Position numbers and translations under genes: made by a program. Under the pieces are notes generated by a model. That model was not told where the DNA came from. It did not search any database and saw nothing but the letters and a program-made list of their open reading frames with translations. Positions 5,208 to 5,438 of a DNA stretch of 5,438 bases are shown piece by piece; position 1 is the first letter of the stretch; each line of letters begins with the position of its first letter. Source of the DNA: an uncultured Gammaproteobacteria bacterium (GTDB taxonomy: Bacteria > Pseudomonadota > Gammaproteobacteria > GCA-002705445 > GCA-002716945). The DNA is taken from positions 1-5,438 of the forward strand of contig CAJWIW010000064.1 of NCBI GenBank assembly GCA_913041865.1, read 5' to 3'.

Positions 5208-5438
5208 AATCCTTGTGAGTATAAAAGACACACGTGAAGCAAGTATCATTAAGGATTTAAGTATTGATATAATAGATCTCAAAGAAATATCTGAGCCCCC
5301 TATGGGTTTCGTGGGGATTAAAAAAATTCAGGATATTAAGAGGATTATTCCGAATATGACCACAAGTGTTACCATGGGTAATAGTAAAAATCCATTTACA
5401 AAAAAAATAATTGAAGCTGCAAATGAAGTAGTATCCTC
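5197..5438 (+). CDS. mfnB: (5-formylfuran-3-yl)methyl phosphate synthase MfnB (OrfY/DUF556), N-terminal part
   Basis: About 80 residues are visible before the window ends. MfnB condenses two molecules of glyceraldehyde 3-phosphate into the furan phosphate precursor of methanofuran, through a lysine Schiff base in a TIM barrel. The opening KILVSIKD (3-10, counted from the ATG at 5200) and IDIIDLKE (22-29) match the family start. D26 and K28 form the invariant D-x-K pair, K28 being the expected Schiff-base lysine. TSVTMGN (57-63) corresponds to the family's SAT-x-GD strand. The loop after the lysine reads EISEPPMGFVG instead of the usual D/N-P-x-x-G-x-LGA type, so this is a divergent member. 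The start is ATG at 5197 or 5200 (two in a row, same frame), overlapping the DUF447 stop by 11 or 8 bases. Partial length and divergence leave some doubt, but the operon context supports the call. Confidence 0.77.
   Translation, partial: MMPKILVSIKDTREASIIKDLSIDIIDLKEISEPPMGFVGIKKIQDIKRIIPNMTTSVTMGNSKNPFTKKIIEAANEVVS

Larger units (their letters stand above)
2112..5438 (+). other. Operon for H4MPT/methanofuran cofactor synthesis with mobA at its head
   Basis: Five plus-strand genes follow with junctions of -4, -4, +2 and -8 or -11 bases, so they are almost certainly one transcript that continues past the window. Three genes have homologues whose known or probable roles are in C1 cofactor synthesis (flavoprotein reductase, MfnB) or molybdenum cofactor synthesis (MobA); two are conserved but uncharacterised (DUF6513/DHPS-like, DUF447). 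No terminator-like hairpin with a T-run is seen between them. The H4MPT catalytic genes are absent from this stretch. Confidence 0.8.

Overview
The window joins two unlike pieces of DNA at about position 870-890. The right-hand 4.3 kb (1114-5438) is AT-rich, with G+C in the low 30s per cent on samples I counted by hand. It carries genes that mark an organism using archaeal-type C1 cofactors. In bacteria, dihydromethanopterin reductase-like flavoproteins, DUF6513/dihydropteroate-synthase-like proteins, DUF447 proteins and MfnB (OrfY) occur together in methylotrophs and relatives that oxidise formaldehyde on tetrahydromethanopterin (H4MPT). A DusA-type tRNA-dihydrouridine synthase and a bacterial methyltransferase remnant with a strong AAGGAG Shine-Dalgarno site suggest a bacterium rather than an archaeon. 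My best guess is a low-GC, proteobacteria-like methylotroph or symbiont, but the sequence does not settle the taxon.

Layout: (1) 1-887, plus strand: the tail of an arsF-family gene and a complete arsG-family permease, overlapping by ATGA. These belong to the arsEFG type of aromatic (nitrophenyl) arsenical handling operon. (2) 870-1112, minus strand: only the first ~80 codons of a SAM-dependent methyltransferase gene, cut off where arsG ends. (3) 1114-2058, minus strand: a complete, divergent DusA-family gene, formerly co-transcribed with the methyltransferase. (4) 2059-2111: a 53-bp AT-rich divergent promoter region. (5) 2112-5438, plus strand: a tightly packed operon of mobA, a dmrB/dmrX/afpA-like flavoprotein gene, a DUF6513-DHPS-like-DUF4346 gene, a DUF447 gene and the start of mfnB, which runs off the window. 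Spacing is ATGA overlap, ATGA overlap, 2-nt gap, then 8- or 11-nt overlap.

How the operon genes may work together: MfnB starts the furan branch of methanofuran synthesis. The flavoprotein probably reduces dihydromethanopterin to H4MPT. The DHPS-like and DUF447 proteins have no established reaction but travel with H4MPT islands, so they are the most interesting unknowns here. MobA would make the guanine-dinucleotide molybdenum (or tungsten) cofactor for an enzyme such as formate dehydrogenase, which could act at the end of the same C1 oxidation route. The catalytic genes (fae, mtdB, mch, fhc) are not in view.

The sharp change at 870-890, with a gene truncated there and no mobile element, is either a deletion/transfer boundary or a chimeric assembly join. 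Sequence alone cannot decide between these. I see no rRNA, tRNA, CRISPR array, insertion sequence or convincing terminator. No stretch over 300 bases lacks a gene.
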